This document shows positions 18,641 to 27,114 of a stretch of 64,000 bases of DNA, piece after piece. The notes beneath the pieces are model-generated. The model was not told the origin of the DNA. It made no database searches and saw only the letters and a list, made by a program, of their open reading frames with translations. Origin of the DNA: JAMIFN01 sp964544605 (lineage in GTDB: Bacteria; Pseudomonadota; Gammaproteobacteria; Burkholderiales; Burkholderiaceae_C); the NCBI GenBank assembly GCA_964544605.1, contig CAZJBX010000010.1:5149-69148 (forward strand), in the 5' to 3' direction. Numbering within the stretch: position 1 is the first letter of the stretch; each line of letters opens with the position of its first letter. Position numbers and translations under genes: made by a program.

Positions 18641-19557
18641 CAAAGTGTGAGGGCGGCCATGGCCAGTACAAAGGTGGGCAGCAGGGCGTCAATGCGGTCG
18701 AGCACACCGCCGTGGCCGGGCAGCAGGCGGCTGGAGTCCTTCACGCCGACGGCGCGCTTCATCAGGGATTCGGCCAAGTCGCCGACCACGCTCATGCCCG
18801 TGATGAGGGCCAAGATGAGGGCCATGCCGAGCCAACCCCAGCGCATTTGCAGCAGGCTGTAGAAGCTGGGGCTGCTGGCAGGCCAGCGGCCTTCGGCCCA
18901 AAGCCAAACGGCGGCCAAAAGCAAGACCGCCAGCCAGCCGCCAGCCACGCCCTCCCAGCTTTTGCCGGGGCTGATGCTGGGGGCGAGTTTGCGCCGCCCA
19001 AAGGCACGGCCGGCAAAGTAAGCGCCGCTATCGGCCAGCCAAACCAAGGCCATGACCGAGAGCAGGGTGTTGGTGCCGAGCAAACGCAGTTGCAGCATGG
19101 CCAGCCAAGCCACGGTGAGCACCGCCGCGCCGAGTACCAAGCGCAGGCCCGAAGGGATACGGGGCCAAGCTTCTACACCGCGTTTGAGCAAAAGCGGGCC
19201 GCCCAGCAGCCAAAAGGCGGCGGCTATCAACCACCAGCGGCCTTGGCCTTGCAGGGCCTCTAAGGGTGTGGCAGCTACGGCGGGCAAGGCCCAATTGGGC
19301 TGGTGCAGCACATGCGCCAGCGTTTGGCCATCGCCCGTGGGCAGGTGTTGTGCGCCAATAAAACACAGGGCGAGTGTCAGCAGGGCCAGCATCCAAGCGT
19401 TCAGACCAAAGCGGCTGTTCATGCGGCCCCATTCCCAAGCGGCAGCGGCCATCATCAGCAGGCCAAACAAGGCAAAGGGTAGGGGGCTGGCGTGGGCCAA
19501 AACAGGCAGCAAAATAGCCAGTAAAACAAGGGCCGTGAGGATGCGGGGAAGGAGCAT
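18640..19557 (-). CDS. cdsA: phosphatidate cytidylyltransferase
   Basis: CdsA forms CDP-diacylglycerol from phosphatidic acid and CTP, the branch point of phospholipid synthesis, in the inner membrane. The 305-residue protein has about eight hydrophobic segments and the full C-terminal CDS signature: SVVGDLAESLMKR followed by KDSSRLLPGHGGVLDRID. The SPGKSWEG motif is also present. It lies between uppS and dxr in the conserved envelope-precursor operon. Confidence 0.96.
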   Translation of the reverse strand: MLLPRILTALVLLAILLPVLAHASPLPFALFGLLMMAAAAWEWGRMNSRFGLNAWMLALLTLALCFIGAQHLPTGDGQTLAHVLHQPNWALPAVAATPLEALQGQGRWWLIAAAFWLLGGPLLLKRGVEAWPRIPSGLRLVLGAAVLTVAWLAMLQLRLLGTNTLLSVMALVWLADSGAYFAGRAFGRRKLAPSISPGKSWEGVAGGWLAVLLLAAVWLWAEGRWPASSPSFYSLLQMRWGWLGMALILALITGMSVVGDLAESLMKRAVGVKDSSRLLPGHGGVLDRIDALLPTFVLAMAALTL

Positions 19558-19643
19558 GGCGCAGGGTCTTTACATCGGGGGAGGAAGGGGGTAGGCCGCA
19601 GCCTACTGGCGCTGAATCGGCGGGCATGTGCCGCTGCTGGGCT

Positions 19644-20360
19644 TTAAGCCACGGGGCGGACTTGCTCGGAGGTTTGACCAAAGCGGCGCTCGCGCTGGGC
19701 AAAGCTGGCGATGGCGCTCTCTAGGGCAGCGCGGTTGAAATCGGGCCAGAGTGCATCCGAGAAATAGAGCTCGCTGTAGGCGCACTGCCACAAGAGGAAG
19801 TTACTGATGCGGTACTCGCCGCCGGTGCGGATGAGCAAATCGGGGTCGGGCACATGGGCCAAGGCCATGTGCTGGTCGATGTGTTCTGGCGTGAGGGGCA
19901 GACCTTTGGCCGCCACTTGCTGCGCGGCTTGGGCCATGTCCCAGCGGCCACCGTAGTTGAAGCAAATGTTCAGTTGCAGCCCTTGGCCGCTGGCGGTGTT
20001 GGCTTCGGCGGTGGCAAAGGTTTTCAAAAGGCGCTCAGACAGGCCGGCTTTCTCGCCCACAAAGTGCAGGCGCACGCCTTGCGCTTTCAGGCGGGGCACT
20101 TCACGGCTCAGGGCCAAGCCCATGAGTTCCAGCAGGCCAGAGACTTCGTCTTGCGGGCGCTTCCAGTTTTCAGACGAAAACGCAAACACCGTGAGGGCCG
20201 CCACGCCCAGCTCATGGCAGGCCATGATGATGCCGCGCAAGGCTTCCACGCCTTGCTTGTGCCCGGCCAAGCGGGGCAGATGGCGTTGCTTGGCCCAGCG
20301 GCCATTGCCATCCATGACGATGGCAATGTGCTGCGGAATGGCCGTGAGGGGGCTGGACAT
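19644..20360 (-). CDS. uppS: undecaprenyl diphosphate synthase (isoprenyl transferase)
   Basis: UppS condenses isopentenyl units onto farnesyl diphosphate to make the C55 carrier for cell-wall and O-antigen synthesis. The cis-prenyltransferase signature IAIVMDGNGRWA with catalytic Asp17 is near the N-terminus, and the RTGGEYRISNFLLWQ and YSELYF motifs are present. I chose ATG 20360 (MSSPLTAIPQH); an ATG at 20381 and a TTG at 20384, right at the frr stop, are alternatives. Confidence 0.96.
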   Translation of the reverse strand: MSSPLTAIPQHIAIVMDGNGRWAKQRHLPRLAGHKQGVEALRGIIMACHELGVAALTVFAFSSENWKRPQDEVSGLLELMGLALSREVPRLKAQGVRLHFVGEKAGLSERLLKTFATAEANTASGQGLQLNICFNYGGRWDMAQAAQQVAAKGLPLTPEHIDQHMALAHVPDPDLLIRTGGEYRISNFLLWQCAYSELYFSDALWPDFNRAALESAIASFAQRERRFGQTSEQVRPVA

Positions 20361-20384
20361 AGGCGTAAGGATGCAGGCCATCAA

Positions 20385-20948
20385 TCAGATGGACATCATC
20401 TCTTTTTCTTTTTCTTCAACGATTTTGTCGATTTCGCCAATGTGCTTGTCGGTGATTTTCTGCACCTCGGCCTCAGAGCGTTTTTGCTCATCTTCGGTGG
20501 CGGTTTTGTCTTTCACCATTTTCTTCACGCCTTCGTTCACATCACGGCGCAGATTGCGCACGGCGACCTTGGCGTTTTCGCCATCGGCCCGCACGATTTT
20601 GGTCAGGTCTTTGCGGCGTTCTTCCGTCATGGCGGGCAGGGGCACACGAATGAGCTCACCCATAGATGCGGGGTTGAGGCCGAGGTCGCTCTCGCGGATG
20701 GCTTTTTCCACCTTGGCGGCCATGTCTTTTTCCCATACTTGCACGCTCAGGGTGCGGGCATCCATGGCCGAGACATTGGCCACTTGGGGCAGGGGCACCA
20801 TAGAGCCGTAGTATTCCACTTGCACGGCGTCGAGCAGGGCAGGGTTGGCGCGGCCGGTGCGGATTTTTTGCAGGCTGTTGCGCAGGGAGTCAAGCGACTG
20901 CCCCATTTTGGTTTCCATGGTTTTTTGAAGGTCGGCAATGCTGGTCAT
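20385..20948 (-). CDS. frr: ribosome recycling factor
   Basis: RRF splits post-termination ribosomes together with EF-G. The 187-residue sequence is full length and canonical, with RTGRANPALLD near the N-terminus, the basic NLRRDVNEGVKK segment, and a Glu/Lys-rich C-terminal helix. It is the second gene of the pyrH operon, about 100 bp after pyrH. Confidence 0.97.
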   Translation of the reverse strand: MTSIADLQKTMETKMGQSLDSLRNSLQKIRTGRANPALLDAVQVEYYGSMVPLPQVANVSAMDARTLSVQVWEKDMAAKVEKAIRESDLGLNPASMGELIRVPLPAMTEERRKDLTKIVRADGENAKVAVRNLRRDVNEGVKKMVKDKTATEDEQKRSEAEVQKITDKHIGEIDKIVEEKEKEMMSI

Positions 20949-21048
20949 GGTGTTCTTCTAAAAGCAAAGAAAAGAAAAGAGGGGCGAGTCATGCGCCGCC
21001 CCCTATGAGATTGGGCGCTTATTCTACACAGGGCGCCACGCGGGGCGT

Positions 21049-21774
21049 TTAAACATGCACCAAAGTGCCTTCGTCCTCGCCCAAGACGACGCGCTTGAGT
21101 GCGCCTGGCTTGAAGATGGAGAAAACCTTGATGGGCAGTTTTTGATCACGGCACAGGGCAAAAGCGGCGGCGTCCATCACGCCCAAATTCTGCTGCATGG
21201 CCTCGTCAAAGCTCAGATGGCTGTAGCGCGTGGCGCTGGGGTCTTTTTTCGGGTCGGCGGTGTAAACACCATCGACCTTGGTGGCCTTGAGCACCATATC
21301 GGCGCTGATTTCTGCACCACGCAAGGCGGCGGCGGTATCGGTGGTGAAGAAGGGGTTGCCCGTGCCTGCGGCAAACACCACAACTTTGCCTTCTTCCAAG
21401 TATTGCAAAGCCTTGGGGCGCACATAAGACTCCACGATTTGCTCAATATTGATGGCTGACATGACGCGGGCCGTAGCGCCAATGCCATTCATGGTGTCGG
21501 CCAAAGCCAAGGCGTTCATCACGGTGGCCAGCATACCCATGTAATCGGCGGTGGCGCGATCCATGCCAGCAGCGCCTGTGGACACGCCACGGAAGATATT
21601 GCCGCCGCCAATCACCACGGCCACTTCAACCCCCATGTCCACCACCTCTTTGACCTCTTGGGACATGCGCACAATGGTTTCGCGGTTGATGCCAAAAGCA
21701 TCATCGCCCATCAGGGCTTCGCCTGAGAGTTTGAGCAAAATGCGTTTGAGTGGGGTGGCTGTGCTGTCTGTCAT
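21049..21774 (-). CDS. pyrH: UMP kinase
   Basis: PyrH phosphorylates UMP to UDP. The 241-residue product has LLKLSGEALMG at the nucleotide site, VVIGGGNIFRG, and DAAAFALCRDQKLP near the C-terminus. The open frame reaches 21939, but ATG 21774 (MTDSTATPLKR) aligns with the family and has GGAG upstream. tsf, usually immediately before pyrH, is absent: the upstream 400 bp is non-coding and then a divergent H-NS-like gene begins. Confidence 0.96.
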   Translation of the reverse strand: MTDSTATPLKRILLKLSGEALMGDDAFGINRETIVRMSQEVKEVVDMGVEVAVVIGGGNIFRGVSTGAAGMDRATADYMGMLATVMNALALADTMNGIGATARVMSAINIEQIVESYVRPKALQYLEEGKVVVFAAGTGNPFFTTDTAAALRGAEISADMVLKATKVDGVYTADPKKDPSATRYSHLSFDEAMQQNLGVMDAAAFALCRDQKLPIKVFSIFKPGALKRVVLGEDEGTLVHV

Positions 21775-22179
21775 GGGGTGCTCCAGTGGGTCGCTTGCTA
21801 TCAAAATGAGAGGCCAAAACCGCCTTTGCGTGGGCTTTGGCGCTGGTCTCTTATTGTAGGACTTAGCGGCCATGCTTTTGCCTGCTGGCGTGCTTTTGCT
21901 CGACCTTGGCGCTTGTTCGGGGCCTGATATTAAAGCCACATGGCGCTATAGGTTATTAACAGATGGCGCTTGCTGCTGACTTGAGTTGGGGCTTTCTGGC
22001 TTAATGGTGATTTGATTAAGACAGGTCTTCAAGGGGGCTGACATGCCATGCCTTTGTGTGAACTATTACTTTACAAATAAAAGGAATGCGGCGGCCTTGT
22101 TGGCTCACCGATTCCAGTGATACAATCTGCCCCATCGCTGCTTGGCGATACTTTAATTTTAAAACTGGAGAATAGATAA
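21775..22179. other. 405-bp divergent intergenic region between pyrH and the H-NS-like gene
   Basis: No credible gene is seen here. It contains a TACAAT box on the minus strand (21858-21853) that could serve pyrH, without a clear -35 element. An AT-richer middle part (about 21930-22085) and the promoter of the H-NS-like gene at the right end complete the region. AT-rich DNA in front of an H-NS-like gene would fit autoregulation, which is an inference. Confidence 0.6.
22097..22126 (+). promoter_or_regulatory. probable sigma70 promoter of the H-NS-like gene
   Basis: TTGTTG (22097-22102) and TACAAT (22121-22126) are 18 bp apart, and the -10 box is preceded by TGA, giving an extended -10 element. 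The start codon of the downstream gene is about 55 bp further on. Confidence 0.6.
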
Positions 22180-22503
22180 ATGTCTAATCTTGAACAATTG
22201 AAAGCCGAACGCGACGCCTTGAATGCCAAAATTGAGCAAGCCATTGCGGCTCAACGCGGCGAGGCCATCCGACAAGCTAAAAAGCTGGTTGTGGAATTCA
22301 ATTTGACCGCTCGTGATTTGGGCTTGAGCGGTATCGGTGGCGTAGCCCGCCGTGCGGGTGATGCGCGTGCGCGTGTGGCCCCCAAATACCGTGACCCCAA
22401 CAACTTCGAAAACACCTGGACTGGCCGAGGCAAAATGCCCCGTTGGTTGAACGACGCTGTGCAATCAGGCAAAAGCAAAGAGTCTTTCCTGATCGGTGCT
22501 TAA
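22180..22503 (+). CDS. H-NS-family nucleoid-associated protein
   Basis: This is a 107-residue DNA-binding protein with an N-terminal helical oligomerisation part (LEQLKAERDALNAKIEQAI) and the H-NS C-terminal DNA-binding loop TWTGRGKMPRWL. Such proteins bridge AT-rich DNA and silence foreign genes. The conserved TWTGRG core is intact. The gene is monocistronic: it has its own promoter and a strong terminator. Shine-Dalgarno-like GGAG lies about 9 bp before the ATG. Confidence 0.92.
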   Translation: MSNLEQLKAERDALNAKIEQAIAAQRGEAIRQAKKLVVEFNLTARDLGLSGIGGVARRAGDARARVAPKYRDPNNFENTWTGRGKMPRWLNDAVQSGKSKESFLIGA

Positions 22504-22524
22504 GGTCTGAATTCAGCCCCCAAC

Positions 22525-22554
22525 AAATCGCCTCTTTTGAGGCGATTTCTTTTT
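22525..22554 (+). terminator. intrinsic terminator of the H-NS-like gene
   Basis: A perfect ten-base-pair stem AAATCGCCTC/GAGGCGATTT with a TTTT loop is followed by CTTTTT. Confidence 0.93.
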
Positions 22555-22580
22555 GATTTGACGCAATTGGGTTTGAGCCG

Positions 22581-23747
22581 ATGAATGCTGTTTCAGCCGC
22601 CTGTGGCGGTGCTGCCTCAGAAGATATTTACTGGATGCGCCGCTGTTTGAGCTTGGCGCGGCAAAGCCTGTATATCAGCCAACCCAATCCACGCGTGGGC
22701 TGCATACTGTTGCGGCAAGGGCAGGTTTTGGCCCAAGGCTTTACGCAAATGCCAGGCGGCCACCATGCTGAGGCGCAGGCTTTGGCCGAAGCTGCTGCCA
22801 AAGGCGTGGATTTAAACGGTGCCACGGCCTATGTGACTTTAGAGCCGTGCAGTCATTTTGGCCGCACGCCACCCTGCGCCGATGCCTTGATTGCGGCGGG
22901 CGTGAGCAAAGTGGTTTGTGCCAGCTTAGACCCCAACCCCGAGGTCGCAGGGCAGGGTGTGGCGCGTTTGCAGGCCGCTGGCATTGAGGTGGTGGTGGGT
23001 GTGCTGGCGGCGGAGGCCCGCGCCTTGAATATTGGCTTTTTCAGCCGAATGCAACGGGGCCGCCCTTGGCTGCGTTTGAAGGTGGCCAGCTCTTTGGATG
23101 GCTACACGGCTTTGAGCAATGGCCGCAGCCAGTGGATTACGGGCGAGGTCGCCCGCGCTGATGGCTGGGCTTGGCGCGCCCGCGCCGATGCCGTGCTCAC
23201 GGGCGTGGGCACGATTTTGACCGACGACCCTTTGCTGAATGTGCGTGGCTTGGAAGTGGCCAGGCAGCCGCATTTGTTGATTTTGGATACGCATTTGCGC
23301 ACGCCGCCTGCGGCCCGTTGCTTGCAAGCGCAGGCGGGGCCACGGCGGGTGCTGTTGTTTCATGGCGCTGGTGCGCCTGCTGCTGCGGCGCAGGCTTTGC
23401 AGGCCGCTGGCGCTGAATTGGTGGCCTTGCCTGTGGCGGATGATGGCGGTCTTGAGTTGGCTGCTGTGCTGGCGTGGCTGCAAAGCCATTTGCCCCTGAA
23501 TGAAGTGCATATTGAGGCGGGGGCCAAGCTCAATGCGAGCTGGCTGCAGGCGGGCTTGGTCGATGAGTTGCTGCACTACCAAGCGCCCAAGTTGCTGGGC
23601 GGCGGCCTGCCTTTGTTTGCACAAGCTGAGGTGGCCGATTTGGCGCAAGCGCCAGTGTGGCAGCGCTTGAGTGCTGAGGCCGTGGGCGAGGATTGGCGTT
23701 GGCAGTGGCTCAGTAGCGAGGGCCAGCGCTTTTACCAGTCGCTTTAA
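22581..23747 (+). CDS. ribD: bifunctional riboflavin biosynthesis deaminase/reductase RibD
   Basis: RibD deaminates and then reduces the early pyrimidine intermediates of riboflavin synthesis. The N-terminal deaminase domain carries the zinc site HHAEA (His62, catalytic Glu64) and LEPCSHFGRTPPC (Cys90, Cys99); the C-terminal reductase domain starts near residue 165 with RLKVASSLDGYTA and contains GVGTILTDDPLL. Length (388 residues) is normal. No other rib genes are in the window. Its stop overlaps the convergent small gene by 4 bp. Confidence 0.95.
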   Translation: MNAVSAACGGAASEDIYWMRRCLSLARQSLYISQPNPRVGCILLRQGQVLAQGFTQMPGGHHAEAQALAEAAAKGVDLNGATAYVTLEPCSHFGRTPPCADALIAAGVSKVVCASLDPNPEVAGQGVARLQAAGIEVVVGVLAAEARALNIGFFSRMQRGRPWLRLKVASSLDGYTALSNGRSQWITGEVARADGWAWRARADAVLTGVGTILTDDPLLNVRGLEVARQPHLLILDTHLRTPPAARCLQAQAGPRRVLLFHGAGAPAAAAQALQAAGAELVALPVADDGGLELAAVLAWLQSHLPLNEVHIEAGAKLNASWLQAGLVDELLHYQAPKLLGGGLPLFAQAEVADLAQAPVWQRLSAEAVGEDWRWQWLSSEGQRFYQSL

Positions 23748-24115
23748 GGCTTCTTGAAGAAAAAGTTCTTCAGCTCTTGCACACTCACTTGCTGCTTGGC
23801 TTTGCCCAGCAGCCATTGCCGCGCTTTGGGGCTGAGCACCAGTGTGGCCCCAGCCGCGCCTGCAATGGCCAAACTCAGCCAAGGGTAGCGGCGGATGCCT
23901 TCTTCGGCCACGGGTAGCACCTGCTCGGCCTGCGCTTGCAGGGGTTCAAGCAGGCGGGTTTGCATTTGCTCTTGCGCCAAAAACGCGGCCACAGGCAGGC
24001 TTTGCTGGCCGATGTGTTTTGCGGCGGCGCGTTTGCTTTTGGCGTTTTTATTTTTGGCCTTGGGGTTGGCCAAAAAATCGCTGATGGCCTGACGGCTTTT
24101 TTCGATGTCGTTCAT
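23744..24115 (-). CDS. small hypothetical membrane-associated protein
   Basis: This 123-residue protein has a Lys/Ala-rich hydrophilic N-terminal half and one hydrophobic segment (about residues 80-96, LSLAIAGAAGATLVLSP), ending in a basic tail. I recognise no defined family. It is the last gene of a three-gene minus-strand unit whose other members resemble YqjD and YqjE, so by position it corresponds to YqjK of enterobacteria, though similarity to YqjK is not evident. Confidence 0.6.
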   Translation of the reverse strand: MNDIEKSRQAISDFLANPKAKNKNAKSKRAAAKHIGQQSLPVAAFLAQEQMQTRLLEPLQAQAEQVLPVAEEGIRRYPWLSLAIAGAAGATLVLSPKARQWLLGKAKQQVSVQELKNFFFKKP

Positions 24116-24510
24116 GGCTTGTTTTCAGGCTCAGTGGGGCGCTGCAGCAGCTCTTGCAGCAGGGCTTTGTCTTGCTGCCATTGTTGGCGCAGCTCACTGG
24201 GCTTTTTGTATTTGCTGCGAAAGCGCAGAAACAGTACGATGAGCAAAGACAAAAGAAACACGCTGGCGGGCAAAAGATAAACCCAGAGGCGGTTTTGAAT
24301 GGGGAAGGCCAAGTCCAGCATGGCGGCCAAAATCAGCAAGCCCAAAGAGATGGACAAGAGCATGGCGCTGAAAATCAGCGCCACCAAACGCCTGCGCCAG
24401 TAGCGGCGCAAGCTGGGCCATTCTTCGCGCATTTGGCCACGGTAAGCGCCCAGATGAGCCAAAAGCAAATCTGGGCGGCGCAAAATCAGCAGGGTGAATC
24501 GGCCCCACAT
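24112..24510 (-). CDS. YqjE-like/phage-holin-like two-TM membrane protein
   Basis: The 132-residue product has two adjacent transmembrane segments (about residues 45-68 and 76-93) flanked by basic stretches, as in the YqjE (holin III-like) family. It overlaps the next gene by 4 bp (ATGA) and follows a YqjD-like gene by 18 bp. Comparable yqjDEK operons are linked to stationary phase and envelope stress in enterobacteria; the role here is inferred only from that arrangement. Confidence 0.65.
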   Translation of the reverse strand: MWGRFTLLILRRPDLLLAHLGAYRGQMREEWPSLRRYWRRRLVALIFSAMLLSISLGLLILAAMLDLAFPIQNRLWVYLLPASVFLLSLLIVLFLRFRSKYKKPSELRQQWQQDKALLQELLQRPTEPENKP

Positions 24511-24528
24511 AAACGCAGCGGGCGGCGC

Positions 24529-24906
24529 TTATTTGCGACGGCTGAGCAGCAAAAGCAAGCTGGCGACCGCTGCGCCAATGCCTGCGGCAATGGCCACGGA
24601 TTGCAGCGGTTTTTCTTGCACATAAGCCTCGGTGCTGTCACGGTATTCGCCCGCTTTCACTTTGGCGAAGTCGGCGTATTCAGCGGCTTTTTCTTTGCCT
24701 TTTTCGTAGTATTCGCCGCCGTGCTCTTTGGCGCGCTCTACAGCTTCTTTGGCGCGTTCAGAGGCGCTTTCAAAGGCTTCGCTGGCTTTGCCACCGAACT
24801 GGAAAGCGGCATCCACACCGCTGTCAATGGCGCGGCTGGCGGCACGGGCAGCACCATCAACGATTTGGTTGGCACTGTCTTTGATTTGGCTGGGGTCTTT
24901 GCTCAT
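24529..24906 (-). CDS. DUF883/ElaB-YqjD-like membrane-anchored protein
   Basis: This 125-residue protein has a long charged amphipathic helical region (SEAFESASERAKEAVERA) followed by a C-terminal Gly/Ala/Leu membrane segment (about residues 102-121) ending in SRRK. This is the layout of the ElaB/YqjD/DUF883 group, some of which tether ribosomes to the inner membrane in stationary phase. ATG 24906 is preceded by GGAGGC, so the longer open frame to 24966 is rejected. Confidence 0.75.
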   Translation of the reverse strand: MSKDPSQIKDSANQIVDGAARAASRAIDSGVDAAFQFGGKASEAFESASERAKEAVERAKEHGGEYYEKGKEKAAEYADFAKVKAGEYRDSTEAYVQEKPLQSVAIAAGIGAAVASLLLLLSRRK

Positions 24907-25037
24907 AAGGGGCCTCCGATAAGGTAGAAGAAAACGAAACGGACGATGGGCTTCCATCATACGCACTTTCTGGCTTGGGCCGAAGCCGATTGCGATAGAT
25001 TCAGGGCGAAAATGGGCCTCTTTAGAATATGGGGCTT

Positions 25038-25778
25038 ATGAGCAAAATTTCAATAGAGCAATTGCTGTTCGGCCAAGGCTTTGGCACGCGCCGCGTGTGT
25101 GCAGGTTTGGTGCAGCAGGGTTTGGTCAGCGTGGCAGGCCAAGTGCAAGAGGACGCGGGGGCGCTGATTGAGGCGCAAGACGGTCTGGCCTTCAGTGTGG
25201 ATGGGCAAGATTGGCAGTACCAGAGCAAAGCCTATGTGCTGCTGCACAAGCCAGCGGGCTATGAGTGCTCGCAAAAGCCTTCGGCTTGGCCCTCGGTTTA
25301 TACCTTGCTGCCCATGCCGCTGCGGATGCGTCCGAGCACGGGCAAGCAAGTGGGTGTGCAAGCTGTGGGGCGGCTCGATCAAGACACCACGGGCCTGCTG
25401 CTGCTCACCGATGATGGGCCGCTACTGCACCGCATGGCCTCACCCAAATACCAAGTGCCCAAATGCTATTGGGTTTCGTGCAAGCACGCCATTACGGAGG
25501 CCCAAATCGCCCAGCTTTTGGCGGGAGTGCTGCTGGACGGCGAGCGCGAGCAAGTGCGTGCCGAACATTGTGAGCTGCTGGCCGAGAACAAGCTGGCGCT
25601 GACGATTACCCAAGGCAAATACCACCAAGTCAAGCGCATGTTGGCAGCGGTGGGCAATCGTGTGGAACAATTGCACCGTCAACGCGTGGGCGCTTTTGAG
25701 CTGCCCGCCGATCTCCAACCTGGGCAATGGCGCTGGCTCACCGCCGCTGAGCTGGCACTGGCCCAAGCCTCGATTTAA
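25038..25778 (+). CDS. RsuA-family 16S rRNA pseudouridine synthase
   Basis: The protein combines an N-terminal S4-like RNA-binding region (RRVCAGLVQQGLVSVAGQV) with a catalytic domain carrying GRLDQDTTGLLLLTDDG, whose first Asp is the catalytic residue of RsuA/RluB/RluE/RluF enzymes. The late GKYHQVKRMLAAVGN motif is also present. Its 246-residue size and YVLLHKPAGYECS favour RsuA (16S U516), but RluE/F-type specificity cannot be excluded. ATG 25038 has GGGG upstream; another ATG lies at 25029. Confidence 0.85.
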   Translation: MSKISIEQLLFGQGFGTRRVCAGLVQQGLVSVAGQVQEDAGALIEAQDGLAFSVDGQDWQYQSKAYVLLHKPAGYECSQKPSAWPSVYTLLPMPLRMRPSTGKQVGVQAVGRLDQDTTGLLLLTDDGPLLHRMASPKYQVPKCYWVSCKHAITEAQIAQLLAGVLLDGEREQVRAEHCELLAENKLALTITQGKYHQVKRMLAAVGNRVEQLHRQRVGAFELPADLQPGQWRWLTAAELALAQASI

Positions 25779-25784
25779 GTCTGC

Positions 25785-27074
25785 ATGAACGCTCCCCATC
25801 CTCAGCAAAACGGCTTGATGCAACGCCTCAAGCCCTTGACCGCGCCTTTTATTGCCATTGTTTACTCCGAGTCTTTTGGCGGCGTGCTCTTGGCTTTGGG
25901 TACTTTTTTGGCCCTGTTTTTTGCCAATACCTCTTTGGCCGACAGCTACCAACAATTGCAAAACTTTGCCGTGCAAGTGCGCTTGGGCGAGCTGCTGAAT
26001 ATTGATATGCCGCTGACGCATTGGGTGAATGATTTGCTCATGGCGGTGTTTTTCTTTTTGGTGGGCCTGGAAATCAAGCTGGAGCTGATGGAGGGGCAGT
26101 TGCGCGATAAAAAAGCCGCTTTGGTGCCGTTTTTGGCCGCTGTGGGCGGCCTGTTGGTGCCTGCGCTGATTTACGCCTTCTTCAACCGCCACGATGCTTT
26201 TTTGCTGCGCGGCTGGGCCATTCCTTCGGCCACAGATATTGCCTTTGCTTTGGGTATTTTGATTTTGCTGGGCAAGCGCGTGCCTGCGGGTTTGAAGGTG
26301 ATTTTGACGGCCATTGCCATCATCGATGACCTGGGCGCGATTGTCATCATTGCGCTTTTCTACACGGCAGATTTGCAGTTGCACATGCTGCAATGGGCCG
26401 CTTACTGCGTGTTGGCCATGGTGTTGCTCAACCGCCTGCACATTGACCGCCTGGGCCTGTATTTGCTGCTGGGCCTGTTTTTGTGGGTGTTTTTGTTTCA
26501 GTCGGGCATTCATGCCACTTTGGCGGGGGTGCTTACGGCCTTGTGTGTGCCGCTTTACAGTAAAAAACGCGCCGCCGAAGGCTGGACCGATACCGATGTG
26601 CGCCAAGGTGATGCGCCGCAATACCACTCGCCGCTCAAGTCCACCATCCGCAGCTTGCACCCTTGGGTGGCCTATGTGGTCTTACCTGTATTTGCGTTTC
26701 TGAATGCGGGCTTGGCGTTGGATGGCCTGAGCCGCGAGACCTTGATGCACAGCCTGCCGCTGGGCATTGTTTTGGGCCTGTTGCTGGGCAAACCGATTGG
26801 CATTTTCACCACCTTGTTCTTCAGCATGAAGTGGCTGCGCCAGCCCCTGCCCAAAGGCTGCGGCTGGAGCCATATGCTGGGCCTGTCCATGCTTTGCGGC
26901 GTGGGCTTTACCATGTGTTTGTTTGTGGGTGGCTTGGCCTTTGGTGGGCAAGCCGATTACGAGGCCGAGCTCAAGGCTGGCGTGCTGCTGGGCTCATTGC
27001 TCTCGGCGCTGGCGGGCAGTGCGCTTTTGCTTTTGATTCAACCTAAAATACCCGCCTTGCGCGTGGTGAAGTAA
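25785..27074 (+). CDS. nhaA: Na+/H+ antiporter NhaA
   Basis: NhaA is an electrogenic inner-membrane antiporter that expels sodium in exchange for protons. The 429-residue product has about twelve membrane segments, the IPSATDIAFALG motif and the ion-binding Asp pair in IAIIDDLGAI. The start lies 6 bp after the pseudouridine synthase stop, so the two are likely cotranscribed. Confidence 0.95.
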   Translation: MNAPHPQQNGLMQRLKPLTAPFIAIVYSESFGGVLLALGTFLALFFANTSLADSYQQLQNFAVQVRLGELLNIDMPLTHWVNDLLMAVFFFLVGLEIKLELMEGQLRDKKAALVPFLAAVGGLLVPALIYAFFNRHDAFLLRGWAIPSATDIAFALGILILLGKRVPAGLKVILTAIAIIDDLGAIVIIALFYTADLQLHMLQWAAYCVLAMVLLNRLHIDRLGLYLLLGLFLWVFLFQSGIHATLAGVLTALCVPLYSKKRAAEGWTDTDVRQGDAPQYHSPLKSTIRSLHPWVAYVVLPVFAFLNAGLALDGLSRETLMHSLPLGIVLGLLLGKPIGIFTTLFFSMKWLRQPLPKGCGWSHMLGLSMLCGVGFTMCLFVGGLAFGGQADYEAELKAGVLLGSLLSALAGSALLLLIQPKIPALRVVK

Positions 27075-27114
27075 AGCCGCGCCCTGAGCGCAATCGAATA
27101 AGGATGGATACACC

